DNA of 64,000 bases from positions 31,603-95,602 of the forward strand of contig NZ_JAIOAB010000024.1 of assembly GCF_019890635.1 (NCBI RefSeq), written 5' to 3'. This DNA comes from Streptomyces sennicomposti (lineage in GTDB: Bacteria > Actinomycetota > Actinomycetes > Streptomycetales > Streptomycetaceae). Below, piece by piece: positions 42,457-50,999 of this stretch (the stretch's first letter is position 1; each line of letters starts with the position of its first letter). The notes beneath the pieces were generated by a model. That model made no database searches. It worked only from the letters and a program-made list of their open reading frames with translations, and was not told where the DNA came from. A program made the position numbers and the translations under genes.

Positions 42457-43581
42457 TCACCAGCCCAGTTCGTCGGCGGTCCGCTCGGCGATCGCCGGGG
42501 AGCAGGTCATGCCGCGCCCGCCGGGCCCGGTGACCAGCCACACCCCGTCGCGCACCTGCTGCCGGTGCACCACGCGGGACGGGTCGGTGCACTGCGCGTA
42601 CACCCCCGCCCAGCGGCGGCGGATCTTCGGCAGCGGGCGGCCGAGCAGGGACTCCACGACCCCGGTGAGGTGGTCGTAGGGGTCCTCGACGGTGTCGAAG
42701 GCGAACGGGTGCTCGTACTCGTGGGTGTCGCCGATGGTCAGCCCGCCGTCGGCGCGCTGCACCATGAGCAGCTGCATCCGGTGCGCGGCGGCGGTCTCGG
42801 GCTGCGGCTGCGCCGCGTTGAGCGCGTCCAGCGCGCCGGAGGCGTACGCCGGGTAGTAGCGGAAGCTGTCGGCGTCCGCGACCGAGGTGGTCAGCGGCTC
42901 GCCCAGCGGGTCGGTCTGCATCATCTGCAGCCGCACCCGCCGCACCGGCAGGTCGGGCCCGGCCAGCTCGCGCACCAGCCCGCCGAGCCAGGCGCCCGTG
43001 CACAGCACCACCGCGTCGGCGTGGTGCACGTCGCCGTGGTCGTCGCGGACCGCGCCCGCGCCGACGACCTCGCGGACCTCGCGGCCGGGCAGGAAGGTGT
43101 AGTTCGGGCGCCCGAGCAGTGCGGCGCGCAGGGCGAGCTGCGCGGTGCGCGGCTCGACGGCGGCGTCCCGCTCGCAGTACAGGGCCGCGTCGAACTCCCC
43201 GCGCAGGGCGGGGTTGAGGGCACGGGCCTCGGCCGGGGTCAGCAGCTTGTGGCCGCGGGCGGCGGCGTCCGGGCGGGCGACCGCGGCCTCGGCGACGGCC
43301 CGTTCCAGCTCGCCGCGCACGGGGGTGAGGGAGCCGTTGGCGCGGAAGCCCAGCGCGGGCACCCGGGCGCCGATCTCCTCCCACAGCTCACGGGCCCGCA
43401 GCGCGGTCTCCAGCTCCTCGCCGGAGGCCCGGCCGCTCACCCAGATCTGGCCGAAATTGCGCAGCGACGCGCCGCGCGCCTCGGCCTCGCGTTCGATCTG
43501 TACGACCTCGTGGCCGCGTTCCACTGCTTGCCAGGCGTGCATGGTGCCCACCACGCCGGCTCCGACGACTGTCACTTTCAC
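42457..43581 (-). CDS. FAD-dependent oxidoreductase of the phosphonate-associated type (PbfD-like)
   Basis: A 374-residue DAO-family flavoenzyme. The FAD loop VKVTVVGAGVVGTMHAWQAVERGHEVVQIERE opens the chain. GASLRNFGQIWVSGR, LCTGAWLGGLV and WLVTGPGGRGMTCSPAIAE are typical of the subgroup always found beside phosphonatase-like genes. From memory of the literature, PbfD enzymes oxidise N-methyl-2-aminoethylphosphonate or 2-aminoethylphosphonate to phosphonoacetaldehyde, replacing the PhnW transaminase; the assignment here is inference. GTG 43581 has GAGGAG about nine bases upstream. It is first in the operon. Confidence 0.88.
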   Translation of the reverse strand: MKVTVVGAGVVGTMHAWQAVERGHEVVQIEREAEARGASLRNFGQIWVSGRASGEELETALRARELWEEIGARVPALGFRANGSLTPVRGELERAVAEAAVARPDAAARGHKLLTPAEARALNPALRGEFDAALYCERDAAVEPRTAQLALRAALLGRPNYTFLPGREVREVVGAGAVRDDHGDVHHADAVVLCTGAWLGGLVRELAGPDLPVRRVRLQMMQTDPLGEPLTTSVADADSFRYYPAYASGALDALNAAQPQPETAAAHRMQLLMVQRADGGLTIGDTHEYEHPFAFDTVEDPYDHLTGVVESLLGRPLPKIRRRWAGVYAQCTDPSRVVHRQQVRDGVWLVTGPGGRGMTCSPAIAERTADELGW

Positions 43582-43650
43582 GACGGCAACGCTCCTCGCG
43601 TACGGAGAACCGGAAGAGTCCGGCTGACAACGAGAGCCTGAACGAGCCAT

Positions 43651-43682
43651 CACGATTGGGCTAGACCCGTTACCTTTTCGTG
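43651..43682. promoter_or_regulatory. Putative operator of the phosphonate operon
   Basis: CACGA (43651-43655) and TCGTG (43678-43682) flank TGGGCTAGACCC (43657-43668), a near-palindrome close to GntR/HutC-family operators such as the DasR site. It lies 70-100 bases before the FAD oxidoreductase start, in the gap behind the GntR gene. Binding by that GntR protein is inferred. Confidence 0.5.
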
Positions 43683-43744
43683 ATCTCAGTCCCGGGCGGG
43701 AGTGGCCTTTCTCTCAGCGAGCGGAGGCGGGGGTACGTCAGGTT

Positions 43745-44500
43745 TCAGCCACGCAGATGGGCGGTGAAGGAGAAGCGGTCGCCCCGGTACAGGCTGCGTA
43801 CCCGCTCCAGCGGCCTGCCCTCGGTGTCCCGCGAGGCGCGGTGGATCAGCAGCATCGGCAGCGCGGGCGGAGTGCCGATGAGCAGCGCCTCGCGCGGGGT
43901 GGCGAGTACGGTCTCGATGCGTTCGTCGGCGTCGCCGAAGGCCAGACCGAGGCCGCGCAGATAGGCGTAGAAGGAGGAGTCGGGGTCGAAGTCGGCGTCC
44001 AGCCGGGGCACCCGGGCGACGGCCACGTAGGTGCTCTCCAGGCCGACCCGCTCGTCGTCCGCGAGCAGCACCCGCTCCAGGTGCCAGACGGGCTCGCCCC
44101 GGCTGAGCCCGGTCTCCTCGGCGAGCGCGTCCGGGCACGGGAAGCGGTCCAGACAGACGAGGGTGCGGCCGGGGGTACGGCCCTGCCGCCGCACGCCCTC
44201 GGTGTAGCTGGCCAGCGACAGCGGCTGCTCCAGCTTGGGCCCGGCGACGACGGTGCCCCGGCCCCGGCGGCGGAGCTTGCCCTCCAGCACCAGTTCGCGC
44301 AGCGCCTGCCGCACGGTCTCGCGGGCGACGCCGTACTCCTCGGACAGATCGCGCTCGGTGGGGATGGGGCTGCCCTCCCCCAGTTCGCCGACGAGGCGGT
44401 CGATCCTCGCCTTCACCGCGTAGTACTTGGGAATCCGGCCGTGCTCCGGGATGCCGGAGCGGACCGGGGCGCCGGGGGCCTGGTCGTTCGGGTAGTCCAC
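43745..44500 (-). CDS. GntR-family regulator with UTRA domain
   Basis: Likely regulator of the phosphonate operon, about 251 residues. The N-terminal winged helix (KYYAVKARIDRLVGELGEGSPIPTERDLSEEYGVARETVRQALRELVLEGKLRRRGRGTVVA) is classic GntR, and the C-terminal UTRA domain (about 100-245: SLASYTEGVRRQGRTPGRTLVCLD, VWHLERVLLADDERVGLESTYV, RASRDTEGRPLERVRSLYRGDRF) places it in the HutC group. GTG 44498-44500 gives the usual family length; an ATG at 44671 would add a Pro/Arg-rich extension. Neither start has a convincing ribosome binding site. Confidence 0.83.
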   Translation of the reverse strand: MDYPNDQAPGAPVRSGIPEHGRIPKYYAVKARIDRLVGELGEGSPIPTERDLSEEYGVARETVRQALRELVLEGKLRRRGRGTVVAGPKLEQPLSLASYTEGVRRQGRTPGRTLVCLDRFPCPDALAEETGLSRGEPVWHLERVLLADDERVGLESTYVAVARVPRLDADFDPDSSFYAYLRGLGLAFGDADERIETVLATPREALLIGTPPALPMLLIHRASRDTEGRPLERVRSLYRGDRFSFTAHLRG

Positions 44501-44718
44501 CCGGGGATCGTCGCAGACCGGGGGCGGGAGGCTCCACTCACGGGCGCGGCGGGGGCGGGCTTCGGCCACGGCCGCCCGGCTCCGGGTGCGCCGGGGGCCG
44601 GTCACGGGGGACTCGGCACCGACCCGCGCGCGACTCGGGGTAGGTCCCGGGTGCTTAAGGGGGGCGCTCATGCGCGCGTCGGGGGCCGGTCACGTGGATG
44701 TCGGCGCGCGTCCCCCCC

Positions 44719-45963
44719 TCACCCCTCCCCCCGTCCGAAGACCGGCGCCAGCAGCAGTTGTGCCGCGCCCTCCGCGACGGTCCGGGCGCCGCCCGGCACG
44801 GCCAGGACCGGCACCGCCTCGCCCGGCACGCCCTCGCGCGCCGCCCGCGCGGCCACCCGCTCCCCCACCCCGGCGGCGAACACCCCGGGCGCCCCCGCGA
44901 CCGTACGGCCGCCGAGCAGCACCCGGTCGATGTCCAGCAGCCCCACGAGGTTGGCGGCCCCCACGCCCAGCACCCGCGCGGCCTCCTCGACGTCCCCGCG
45001 TTCCACGGCCGCCAGGCACAGCGCCTCCAGGCACCCCCGGTCACCGCATCCGCACGGCGGTCCGTCGAGCTGGATCACCTGGTGGCCGAACTCCCCGGCC
45101 CCGGTCCGCGCCCCCCGGTGCACGGTCCCGCCGATCACCAGTCCCGCGCCCAGTCCTGTACCGAGATGGACGTAGGCGAAGGAGCCGCCGCCGTCCTCGG
45201 CGGCGGTGAGCGCGAGGCCCAGGGCGGCCGCGTTGGTGTCCTTGTCGACCACGACGGGCACGCCGAGCCGCCGGACGAGCGCGTCGCGCAGCGGGAAGCC
45301 GTCCCACTGCGGGAACCCGGTGACCCGGTGCAGCACCCCGCGCCGGTGGTCGAGCGGCCCGGGCAGCGCGACCCCGACGCCCACCAGCGTCGCGGCGGAC
45401 GCCGCCCGCGCGGAGTCCGCCCCGAGCACCTGGCCCACCAGCGCCTCGGCCTGCGCGGCCACCGCCTCGACGACGGCCTGAGCCCCCGCCGCCGTCTCCA
45501 GGTCCAGGGGCCGCAGCCGCTCCCCGACCACCGTGCCGTTCAGATCGACCAGGACGGCCCGCACCTCGTCGCGGTCCACGTGCACGCCCACCGAGTGCCC
45601 GGCCTCCGGGACCAGCCGCAGCACCGTGCGCGGCTTGCCCCCGGTGGAGGCCCGGCGGCCCGCCTCCGCGGCGAGCCCGCGCTCCCGCAGCCGTGCGGTG
45701 ATCTTGCTGACGGCCTGCGGGGTGAGCCCGGTGCGCTCGGCCAGCTCCAGCCGGCTGATCCCGTCGGCCCCCGCCCGGCGCAGCAGATCGAGCACCAGCG
45801 CGGCGTTGTGACTGCGCAGCCCGAGCAGGTTCACGCCGGAGGGACCGCCGGGCAGCCGCGCGGCGCCACCCGGCGCCCCGGAGACGCCTCCGGCCGCCGA
45901 ACTCACCGCTTGCGCCCTCTCCGCCCCGCCGCCGGACCCGGCCTCGGCCGTCACCGCGCCCAC
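44719..45963 (-). CDS. ROK-family transcriptional repressor
   Basis: A 414-residue sugar-responsive repressor. A disordered 45-residue start precedes a MarR-type winged helix (LLGLRSHNAALVLDLLRRAGADGISRLELAERTGLTPQAVSKITARLRERG). The ROK domain follows with LVGVGVALPGPLD, DTNAAALG, VHLGTGLGAGLVIGG and the zinc motif CGCGDRGCLEALC. Length fits NagC/XylR-type ROK regulators. It is divergent from the Gfo/Idh/MocA gene, with a near-perfect inverted repeat between them, so that gene is a likely target. The ligand is not known. Confidence 0.9.
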   Translation of the reverse strand: MGAVTAEAGSGGGAERAQAVSSAAGGVSGAPGGAARLPGGPSGVNLLGLRSHNAALVLDLLRRAGADGISRLELAERTGLTPQAVSKITARLRERGLAAEAGRRASTGGKPRTVLRLVPEAGHSVGVHVDRDEVRAVLVDLNGTVVGERLRPLDLETAAGAQAVVEAVAAQAEALVGQVLGADSARAASAATLVGVGVALPGPLDHRRGVLHRVTGFPQWDGFPLRDALVRRLGVPVVVDKDTNAAALGLALTAAEDGGGSFAYVHLGTGLGAGLVIGGTVHRGARTGAGEFGHQVIQLDGPPCGCGDRGCLEALCLAAVERGDVEEAARVLGVGAANLVGLLDIDRVLLGGRTVAGAPGVFAAGVGERVAARAAREGVPGEAVPVLAVPGGARTVAEGAAQLLLAPVFGRGEG

Positions 45964-46061
45964 CCCGCCTTCCGCACCGCTCCACCACTCCTCACCGCGC
46001 CCACCGGCGCGTTCACGCGCCCGCGCCGCGACCCACGCCTCTCATTCTCTCCCGCGCTTGC

Positions 46062-46086
46062 ACTTTGGCAACAGCGTTGCGAAAGT
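46062..46086. promoter_or_regulatory. Inverted repeat, predicted ROK operator
   Basis: ACTTTGGCAAC (46062-46072) and GTTGCGAAAGT (46076-46086) form an inverted repeat around AGC, matching at ten of eleven positions. It ends seven bases before the ATG of the Gfo/Idh/MocA gene, a position where a bound repressor would block transcription or initiation. Confidence 0.7.
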
Positions 46087-46093
46087 GGGAGGC

Positions 46094-47194
46094 ATGACTG
46101 GCCCCATGACCGGCACCGCGCCCGGTGCCCCCCTCCGCGTCGGCCTGATCGGCTACGGCCTCGCCGGCTCCGTCTTCCACGCCCCGCTGATCGCCGCGAC
46201 CGAGGGCCTGGTCCTCGACACGGTCGTCACCTCGAACGAGGAGCGGCAGGCCGAGGCCCGCGCGGAGTTCCCGGACGTCCGCACGGTCGCCGGCGCCGAC
46301 GAGCTGTTCGCCCGCGCCGACGACCTCGACCTCGTCGTCATCGCCTCCCCGAACAAGACGCACGTCCCGCTCGCCACCACGGCGCTGAAGGCGGGCCTGC
46401 CGGTGGTCGTGGACAAGCCGCTGGCCGGCACGGCGGCCGAGGCGCGCACCCTCGCGGACCTCGCCGAGGAGCGCGGGCTGCTGCTGTCCGTCTTCCAGAA
46501 CCGCCGCTGGGACAACGACTTCCTGACCCTGCGCGAGCTGATCGCGCAGGGCGCGCTCGGCGACGTCTGGCGGTTCGAGTCCCGGTTCGAGCGGTGGCGG
46601 CCGCGGCCGAAGGGCGGCTGGCGCGAGTCGGGCGACCCGGCGGAGATCGGCGGTCTGCTCTACGACCTCGGCAGCCATGTCGTCGACCAGGCCCTGGTCC
46701 TGTTCGGCCCGGTCACCCAGGTGTACGCCGAGGCGGTGGTGCGCCGCGCGGGCGCGGAGGCCGACGACGACACGTTCCTCGCGCTCACCCACGCGAACGG
46801 CGTCCGCTCCCACCTGTACGTCTCCGCGACGACCGCCCAACTCGGCCCGCGCTTCCGCGTGCTGGGCTCGGAGGCGGGCTACGTCAAGTACGGCCTCGAC
46901 CCGCAGGAGGCGGCCCTGCGCAAGGGGCGCCGGCCCGGAACCGAGGGCGACGCCTGGGGCCGGGAGGAGGAGTCGCTGTGGGGCCGCGTGGGCGCGGGCC
47001 AGTCGCCGGCGACCGGCGGCGGCAGCCCCGTACCGACCCTGCCCGGCGACTACCCGGCGTACTACGCCGCCGTGGCCGCCGCCCTGCGCGAGGGCGCGCC
47101 GAACCCGGTGACCGCCCGCGAGGCGGCCGCCGCGCTGGACGTCCTGGAGGCGGCCCGCCGCTCGGCCCGCGACGGTGTGACGGTGACGCTGTGA
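46094..47194 (+). CDS. Gfo/Idh/MocA-family oxidoreductase
   Basis: NAD(P)-dependent sugar or inositol oxidoreductase of 366 residues. The Rossmann loop LRVGLIGYGLAGSVFHAPLI opens the chain. DLVVIASPNKTHVPLATTALKAGLPVVVDKPLAG gives the EKP-type motif with the catalytic Lys near 97, and GGLLYDLGSHVVDQAL carries the DxxxHxxD-like active-site His. The GGGAGG upstream is only one base from the ATG, so ATG 46106 is an alternative. It is divergent from the ROK regulator and overlaps the next gene (GTGA). Confidence 0.91.
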   Translation: MTGPMTGTAPGAPLRVGLIGYGLAGSVFHAPLIAATEGLVLDTVVTSNEERQAEARAEFPDVRTVAGADELFARADDLDLVVIASPNKTHVPLATTALKAGLPVVVDKPLAGTAAEARTLADLAEERGLLLSVFQNRRWDNDFLTLRELIAQGALGDVWRFESRFERWRPRPKGGWRESGDPAEIGGLLYDLGSHVVDQALVLFGPVTQVYAEAVVRRAGAEADDDTFLALTHANGVRSHLYVSATTAQLGPRFRVLGSEAGYVKYGLDPQEAALRKGRRPGTEGDAWGREEESLWGRVGAGQSPATGGGSPVPTLPGDYPAYYAAVAAALREGAPNPVTAREAAAALDVLEAARRSARDGVTVTL

Positions 47195-47727
47195 CGGACC
47201 CCAGGACCGACGCCGTGCCGGACACCCGGACCGATACCCGGACCGGTACCGAGCCCGATACCCGGAACGCTCCCACGGTCGAGGAGCTGGAGGAGCAGCA
47301 GCGCCGCCTGGTCCTGCCGCGCTTCACCCACGACGACGCGTGGGCGCTCGGCTCGCTGCTGGTGGAGCTGGCGCGGCAGCGGCGGGCGCCCGTCGCCGTC
47401 GACATCCACCGCGCCGGCCAGCAGCTCTTCCACGCGGCCCTGCCCGGCTCCACCCCGGACAACGACGCCTGGATCGCCCGCAAACGCCGGGTGGTGGAGC
47501 GCTACGGCGCCGCCTCCTACCTGGTCGGCGCCCGCTTCCGGGCCAAGGGCACGACGTTCGAGGACTCCTCCCGCCTGGACCCCGACGTCTACGCGGCGCA
47601 CGGCGGCTCCTTCCCGATCACGGTCGAGGGGGCCGGCGTGATCGGCGCGGTGACGGTGTCGGGCCTGCCCCAGGTGGAGGACCACCGGCTGGTGGTGGAG
47701 GCGCTGGAGCGGTTCCTGGCGAAGTAG
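47191..47727 (+). CDS. UPF0303 / HbpS-like heme-binding domain protein
   Basis: A 178-residue protein of the GlcG/HbpS superfamily, UPF0303 branch. After an Asp/Thr/Arg-rich N-terminus with TRTDTRTGTEPDTR repeats, the domain reads RFTHDDAWALGSLLVELARQRRAPVAVDIHRAGQQLFHAAL, then WIARKRRVVERYGAASYLVG and GSFPITVEGAGVIGAVTVSGL. That end motif is typical of the family. No catalytic residues are known. The GTG overlaps the stop of the oxidoreductase gene, so the two are co-translated and probably act on the same pathway. Confidence 0.88.
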   Translation: MTDPRTDAVPDTRTDTRTGTEPDTRNAPTVEELEEQQRRLVLPRFTHDDAWALGSLLVELARQRRAPVAVDIHRAGQQLFHAALPGSTPDNDAWIARKRRVVERYGAASYLVGARFRAKGTTFEDSSRLDPDVYAAHGGSFPITVEGAGVIGAVTVSGLPQVEDHRLVVEALERFLAK

Positions 47728-47837
47728 TCCGGGCGCGGCGGCCGGAAATACCGTCGCCGCCCCTCCGGTTGGGGTTGGCTGTAGGCGCGGCGATCATGCG
47801 CGCGACCACGGCAACCCCGCCCGGAGGGATGGAACCG

Positions 47838-48716
47838 ATGAGCGACACGGCAGCCCCGCTGAAGGAGACGGTCGGCCGGTACGGCGTCTGGAGCGTCGGC
47901 CTGCGCGCGGAGGAGCCCGAGCTGCGCGGCGAGATCGCCGAGGCCGCCGCCGAGTTGGAGGAGCTGGGCTACGGCGCGGCCTGGCTCGGCGGCAGCAGCG
48001 CACCCCGGCACGCGCTCCCGCTGCTGGAAGCCACGTCCACGCTGACCGTCGGCACCAGCATCCAGAGCATCTGGCAGTACGACGCCGAGGAGAGCGCCGC
48101 CGCCTTCGGCGAGGTGGAGGCGGCCCACCCGGGCCGGTTCGTGCTCGGACTCGGGGTGAGCCACGCCAAGCTGGCCGAGCAGTACCGCCGCCCGTACTCG
48201 GCGCTGGTCGCCTATCTCGACGCGCTGGACGCCGCGAAGGCGCCGGCCGGGCGGCGGGTGCTGGCCGCGCTCGGCCCGAAGACGCTGGAGCTGTCCCGGG
48301 ACCGGGCGGCGGGCGCGATCCCGTACCTGGTCACGCCCGAGCACACGGCCCGCGCCCGCGAGATCCTCGGCGAAGCGCCGCTGCTGGCACCGGAGTTCAA
48401 GGTCGTCCTGGACGAGAACCCGGAGACCGCCCGGACGACCGCCCGCGGCTATCTGGCGATGTACCTGGCGCTGCCGAACTACACCAACAACTTCCTGCGC
48501 CTGGGCTTCACCGAGGACGACGTACGGGACGGCGGCAGCGACCGCCTGGTGGACGCGGTGTTCGCCTGGGGCGACGAGGCCCGCATCCGCGCGCGCATCG
48601 AGGAGTTCCGCACGGCGGGCGCGGACCACGTGGCCCTCCAGGTGGTCACGGGCGACGAGAACCGCAACGCGCTCCCGAGGGCGGAGTGGCGCAGGCTCGC
48701 CTCGCTCCTCGGCTGA
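47838..48716 (+). CDS. LLM class F420-dependent oxidoreductase
   Basis: A 292-residue luciferase-like barrel enzyme of the F420-using group. It has GVWSVGLRAEEPELRGEIAEAAAELEELGYGAAWLGG, LTVGTSIQSIWQYDAEESAAAFGEVEAAHPGRFVLGLGVSHAKLAEQY, and AIPYLVTPEHTARAREILG, typical of mycobacterial and Streptomyces members. The substrate is unknown. ATG 47838 is chosen because GGAGGG lies eleven bases upstream; the ATG at 47829 overlaps that site. The gene has its own short leader and appears monocistronic. Confidence 0.91.
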   Translation: MSDTAAPLKETVGRYGVWSVGLRAEEPELRGEIAEAAAELEELGYGAAWLGGSSAPRHALPLLEATSTLTVGTSIQSIWQYDAEESAAAFGEVEAAHPGRFVLGLGVSHAKLAEQYRRPYSALVAYLDALDAAKAPAGRRVLAALGPKTLELSRDRAAGAIPYLVTPEHTARAREILGEAPLLAPEFKVVLDENPETARTTARGYLAMYLALPNYTNNFLRLGFTEDDVRDGGSDRLVDAVFAWGDEARIRARIEEFRTAGADHVALQVVTGDENRNALPRAEWRRLASLLG

Positions 48717-48759
48717 GCACGAGCAGGGGCGGCTGCCAAGAACCCGGCGGCCCGAAGAA

Positions 48760-48955
48760 GGGGCGCGGGGAGCGGCGCGACCGGCCACGGCGGCGAAACA
48801 CCCGCCGAACTCCCCGCACCTCCCGCCCCGGTGGGCGAGGGGCGCGGGGAACGGCGCGCCCAGCCACAACGGCGAAGCACCCACCGAACTCCCCGCACCC
48901 CCACCCCGGTAGGCGAGGGGCGCGGGGAACGGCGCGCCCGGCCACAACGCACCCG
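48760..48955. repeat. 78-79-base tandem repeat, two and a half units
   Basis: GGGGCGCGGGG starts at 48760, 48839 and 48917, and the sequence between follows the same order (AACGGCGCG, CCAGCCAC, GGCGAAGCACCC, GAACTCCCCGCACC, CCCGGTGGGCGAG). The core GGGGCGCGGGGAAC is a widespread dispersed element in Streptomyces intergenic DNA. It fills the gap before the convergent FAH-family gene. Confidence 0.88.
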
Positions 48956-49011
48956 CAGCCGCACCCGCACGCCCGAGAGCGCACCGCCCTCCCCCGCCCC
49001 CAGCGGAGCGC

Positions 49012-49869
49012 CTACGCCTCCTTCAGTTCCTGCCGCTGCCGCCCCAACCCCTCGATCTCCAGCTCCACCACGTCCCCCGACCGCAGATACGGCTTCGGCT
49101 CGGGCTGCCCCATGGCGACCCCGGCCGGCGTCCCGGTGTTGATGACGTCACCCGGGTACAGCGTCATGAACCGGCTGACGTAGCGGACGACTTCGGCGAC
49201 CGGGAAGATCTGCTCGGCGGTGGTCCCGTCCTGCCGCAGCCGGCCGTTGACCCACAGTTTCAGCGACAGGTTCTGCGGGTCGGGCACCTCGTCGGCCGTG
49301 ACGAGCCAGGGTCCGAGCGGGTTGAACGTCTCGCAGTTCTTGCCCTTGTCCCAGGTGCCGCCCCGCTCGATCTGGAACTCGCGCTCGGACACGTCGTGCG
49401 CGACGGCGTACCCGGCGATGTGCGCGAGGGCGTCCTCGTCGGTCTCCAGGTAGCGGGCGGTGCGCCCGATGACGACCGCCAGCTCCACCTCCCAGTCCGT
49501 CTTCACGGACCCGCGCGGCACGAGCACCGTGTCGTCCGGCCCGACCACGGTGTCCGCCGCCTTGAGGAAGACCACCGGCTCGGCGGGCGGCTCGGCCCCC
49601 GTCTCGCGGGCGTGGTCGTGGTAGTTCAGCCCGATGCACACGACCTTGCCGATCCTCCCGACCGGCGGCCCGATCCGCAGCCCGTCCGCGTCCAGCGCGG
49701 GCAGCTCCCCGGCGTCGGCGGCGGCCCGGACCCGGCCGAGCGCGGCGGCGTCCGCGAGCAGCGCGCCGTCGATGTCGGCGACGACGCCGGACAGGTCGCG
49801 CAGCGTCCCGTCGCCGTCCAGCAGCGCGGGCCGCTCCGCCCCGGCCGTACCGACTCGCAGCAGCTTCAT
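49012..49869 (-). CDS. Fumarylacetoacetate hydrolase family protein
   Basis: A 285-residue FAH-fold enzyme acting on a diketo or oxaloacetate-like acid. GKVVCIGLNYHDHARETG is the family opening (near 75-92), PVVFLKAADTVVGPDDTVLVP and DWEVELAVVIG carry two of the metal-binding Glu residues, and VINTGTPAGVAMG is the C-terminal signature. Family members include ureidoglycolate lyase-like and acylpyruvate hydrolases; the actual substrate is not clear. The upstream gap contains TTGTCCGATCGTCCAA (49948-49963), a possible operator. Monocistronic by spacing. Confidence 0.92.
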   Translation of the reverse strand: MKLLRVGTAGAERPALLDGDGTLRDLSGVVADIDGALLADAAALGRVRAAADAGELPALDADGLRIGPPVGRIGKVVCIGLNYHDHARETGAEPPAEPVVFLKAADTVVGPDDTVLVPRGSVKTDWEVELAVVIGRTARYLETDEDALAHIAGYAVAHDVSEREFQIERGGTWDKGKNCETFNPLGPWLVTADEVPDPQNLSLKLWVNGRLRQDGTTAEQIFPVAEVVRYVSRFMTLYPGDVINTGTPAGVAMGQPEPKPYLRSGDVVELEIEGLGRQRQELKEA

Positions 49870-50038
49870 GGTCCCAACTCCCTTGTCAGCGGGCAGCCCA
49901 CCGGCCGGCGCGGCCTGGGTGCGGCGGCCGCGGCGGACGGAGGACTTGTCCGATCGTCCAATCCCGCGGTCCACTCCGCAAGACCCGGTTCACGTACTGG
50001 ACCGTAGGCGCGCCGGCCGGCGGGCGCCCGCCGCGCGC

Positions 50039-50767
50039 TCAGCGCGTCAGCAGCGCCCGTTCGACGGCGGTCCACGCGGTGCTGGTCACCACGTACAGCG
50101 CGGCGGCCAGCGGGACGACGGCCACGGTGACGAGAGTGCCGAAGGACAGGAACGGCGCCACCTTGCCGACGGCGGCGAGCCCGGGCACCGGCTTGCCGCC
50201 GCCGAGGGCGGCACCGCCGGTGTCACCGCCCGCGGCGGCGCGCCGGGCCCGCAGGAAACTGAACGTGGCGACGGCGGCCACGACCGCGAACAGCCCGACG
50301 TACACGATCCCGGCCGCCCCGAACACCCCGCCGTCGGCGAGCGCGTCGGACCACCGCCCGCCGAGCGGCGCGGCGAACAGCCGGTGCGAGAGCAGCCCGT
50401 TGCCGTCGCCGCCGATGGCCGTGCTGGAGAACAGGTGGTAGAGCAGGAAGAACGCGGGCAGCTGGAGCAGGTTGGGCAGGCATCCCGACAGCGGGGACAC
50501 CTTCTCCTCGGCGTGCAGTTCGACCAGCGCCTTCTGCAGCCGGCCGGGGTTCTTGGCGTGCTTCTCGCGCAGCTCGGCGATCCGGGGCCGCAGCGCCGCC
50601 TGCGCCTTCTGGCCGCGGACGGCGGCCCGGGAGAGCGGATGGACGAGCAGCCGTACGCACGCGGTGAACAGCACGATGGCCGCGGCGGCCGAGGACGCGT
50701 GGAACACGGGCTGGAGCAGCTCGGCGAGCTGCTCGACGAGCCGGGCGAAGAAGGGGAAGACGGACAT
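50039..50767 (-). CDS. YidC/Oxa1-family membrane insertase, short paralogue
   Basis: A 242-residue polytopic membrane protein. The family core is visible: IVLFTACVRLLVHPLSRAAVRGQKAQAALRPRIAELREKHAKNPGRLQKALVELHAEEKVSPLSGCLPNLLQLPAFFLLYHLF, where the hydrophobic groove carries an Arg (in VRLLVHP). It lacks the large periplasmic domain of Gram-negative YidC and is not next to rnpA-rpmH, so it is probably an additional copy rather than the housekeeping one. A Gly/Ala-rich loop lies near 180-200. The following gene encodes a small DUF6412-type membrane protein. Confidence 0.9.
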   Translation of the reverse strand: MSVFPFFARLVEQLAELLQPVFHASSAAAAIVLFTACVRLLVHPLSRAAVRGQKAQAALRPRIAELREKHAKNPGRLQKALVELHAEEKVSPLSGCLPNLLQLPAFFLLYHLFSSTAIGGDGNGLLSHRLFAAPLGGRWSDALADGGVFGAAGIVYVGLFAVVAAVATFSFLRARRAAAGGDTGGAALGGGKPVPGLAAVGKVAPFLSFGTLVTVAVVPLAAALYVVTSTAWTAVERALLTR

Positions 50768-50839
50768 GGGTGAGCCCTCCGGGGGTCTCGTCGCGATGCG
50801 GACATGGCGGCGTGACGACCCGTGCGGGGCAGACGGCGG

Positions 50840-50999
50840 TACCAGAGACCGGGAACCAGAAGCCGGAGCCGGAACCAGAAGCCGGAGCCGGAGCCGGAGC
50901 CGGAAGACGGAGCCGGAGCCGGAGCCGGAAGACGGAACCAGAAGCCGGAACCGGAAGATCCCCGGAAGGAACTCGGAAGAACTCAGAAGGAAGAAGGAA
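50840..50999. repeat. Purine-rich hexamer repeat tract
   Basis: GGAGCC and GGAACC hexamers, with interspersed CAGAAGCC and GGAAGACGGA, make up this tract, with long blocks such as GGAGCCGGAGCCGGAGCC. The strand bias is strong (purines on plus). It lies between the YidC-like and the DUF6412-type genes. Both forward frames give Pro/Glu or Arg/Ser repeats without a credible start, so I regard it as noncoding. Confidence 0.85.
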
